This document shows, one piece after another, positions 22,774 to 23,553 of a stretch of DNA of 23,553 bases. The stretch spans positions 1-23,553 of the forward strand of contig DBXX01000012.1 in NCBI GenBank assembly GCA_002309675.1. The letters are read 5' to 3'. Within the stretch, counting starts at the first letter, position 1. Every line of letters starts with the position of its first letter. Made by a program: the position numbers and the translations under genes. This DNA is from Lachnospiraceae bacterium UBA1201. Lineage in GTDB: Bacteria > Bacillota > Clostridia > Lachnospirales > Lachnospiraceae. Under the pieces are notes generated by a model. It was not told the origin of the DNA and did not search any database. It worked only from the letters and a program-made list of their open reading frames with translations.

Positions 22774-22779
22774 GAGGAA
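22757..22779 (-). terminator. Hairpin after rnr, weak terminator
   Basis: A 7-bp stem (TTCCTCT at 22757-22763 and AGAGGAA at 22773-22779) with a nine-base loop lies 11 bases past the rnr stop. On the minus strand it is followed by TTGTGG, not a true T-run, so termination would be weak. It may instead protect the rnr mRNA end. Confidence 0.35.
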
Positions 22780-22789
22780 GCGGCGAGAA

Positions 22790-23553
22790 TCACCTTTCGG
22801 AATTCTTACGTTTTTTGGTATTTTCAACCAGTCCGAATACGACCTGCGACATAGGCAGATCCACATCCAAAACCTCTACTTTAACGCGTTCGCCGAGCGT
22901 GAAAACACGTCCGCTTCGCTCTCCGACCAGACGGTAATGCTGTGCATCCAACTCATAATGGTCGTTCAGGCTCGTTAACCGGATAATGCCTTCGACCGTA
23001 TTGTAAAGTTCGACATAAATTCCGCCATTCGTAACGCCGCTGATAACGCCCTTGTGAATGCGACCGATCTCGCTCTGCATGTAAAGTGCCTTAAAGTATT
23101 TCATGACCTCGCGCTCTGCTTCCGCAGCCTTACGTTCGGTCGCCGAACAATGTGCGGCAACCTCCCCGAGCGTGCTTTCGCTGATCTTACTCTCCCCTTC
23201 ATGCAGCATCGATTTTAATATACGGTGGATCTGCAGATCCGGATAGCGTCGGATCGGAGACGTAAAATGGGTATACTGTTCCATGGCCAGGCCGAAATGG
23301 CCCAGGCATTCATTGCCATACCGTGCCTGTTTCATGCACCGTAACAAAACGCGATGGATCAGTGGACCCTCCGCCTCATGCGCTGTGGCATCCAGTACCT
23401 GCTGAAGTTTCTTCGGATGGATCTCGTTCTGTATATGCAAAGTTATGCCGAAGCCTCCGAGGAAGGTCGCAAACTCCTGCATTTTCTCATCGGTCGGCGC
23501 CTCATGGTTGCGATATAAAAACGGCAGGCTCTGCCAGAACGCAAGTTTTGCGA
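22790..23553 (-). CDS. rnr: Ribonuclease R, C-terminal 254 codons, cut by window edge
   Basis: The 5' part lies beyond the high-coordinate edge; the frame is open to the last base. The visible protein starts in the RNB catalytic domain (AKLAFWQSLPFLYRNHEAPT) and carries the conserved EQYTHFTSPIRRYPDLQIHR. It then has an S1 RNA-binding domain near the end (KGVISGVTNGGIYVELYN to RVKVEVLDVDLPMSQ) and a short basic tail (KKRKNSER). RNase R degrades structured RNA from the 3' end and works with tmRNA and SmpB in clearing faulty mRNA, matching the smpB gene downstream. An internal ATG at 23482 is not the start, because sequence upstream matches the family. Confidence 0.95.
   Translation of the reverse strand, partial: AKLAFWQSLPFLYRNHEAPTDEKMQEFATFLGGFGITLHIQNEIHPKKLQQVLDATAHEAEGPLIHRVLLRCMKQARYGNECLGHFGLAMEQYTHFTSPIRRYPDLQIHRILKSMLHEGESKISESTLGEVAAHCSATERKAAEAEREVMKYFKALYMQSEIGRIHKGVISGVTNGGIYVELYNTVEGIIRLTSLNDHYELDAQHYRLVGERSGRVFTLGERVKVEVLDVDLPMSQVVFGLVENTKKRKNSER

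Noticed and set aside
22200..22800. tmRNA gene next to smpB
   Set aside because: The flanks of smpB are filled by rnr and the glycosidase; no tRNA-like ends or tag frame were found.

Overview
The window looks like chromosomal core sequence from a Gram-positive anaerobe of the class Clostridia, most likely a Lachnospiraceae member. This is inferred from AGGAGG-type ribosome binding sites before most genes, close gene packing, a transglutaminase-like lipoprotein, and neighbourhoods such as rnr-smpB, phoH-ybeY and rsmD-coaD followed by a coiled-coil protein. Base composition is near balanced. Every gene I accept lies on the minus strand, so transcription runs from high to low coordinates. No tRNA, rRNA, CRISPR array, insertion sequence or phage gene was seen. 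No gene-free stretch exceeds 300 bases; the two longest are 13901-14096 and 10046-10233.

Reading with transcription, the window opens with the 3' part of rnr (RNase R), then smpB behind its own likely promoter. A close-packed run follows: an intracellular family 2 glycosidase, a purine nucleoside phosphorylase with a TTG start, an unrecognised protein with a YbjN-like C-terminal half, a methylthioadenosine/S-adenosylhomocysteine-type deaminase, and a membrane-anchored MutS-like ATPase. Deaminase plus 6-oxopurine phosphorylase would form a salvage route for methylthioadenosine or SAH. Between the ATPase gene and rnhA lies a structured noncoding element with two 30-bp near-identical direct repeats, each followed 6 bp later by the same 12-bp word in opposite orientation. 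This is the most unusual signal in the window.

Next come rnhA (RNase HI), a 45-residue membrane peptide gene, alaS, and rpsU (58 codons), which has a strong promoter, a foldable leader and a clear terminator. A second transcription unit starts after it: phoH-ybeY (4-bp overlap), a MurJ/SpoVB-type flippase, rsmD, coaD and a transglutaminase-like lipoprotein. A good promoter then drives a coiled-coil protein, a hairpin, rsmF, an RsuA-type pseudouridine synthase, a HAD hydrolase, a small membrane protein and the first 40 codons of an RluA-type pseudouridine synthase cut by the window edge.

The theme is ribosome and RNA upkeep: RNase R and SmpB (trans-translation and RNA decay), AlaRS, S21, YbeY, two rRNA methyltransferases and two pseudouridine synthases, mixed with cell-envelope and nucleoside salvage genes. 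I found no defence or mobile system. The best candidates for undescribed biology are the repeat element at 13911-14112, the membrane MutS-like ATPase, and the YbjN-like fusion protein.
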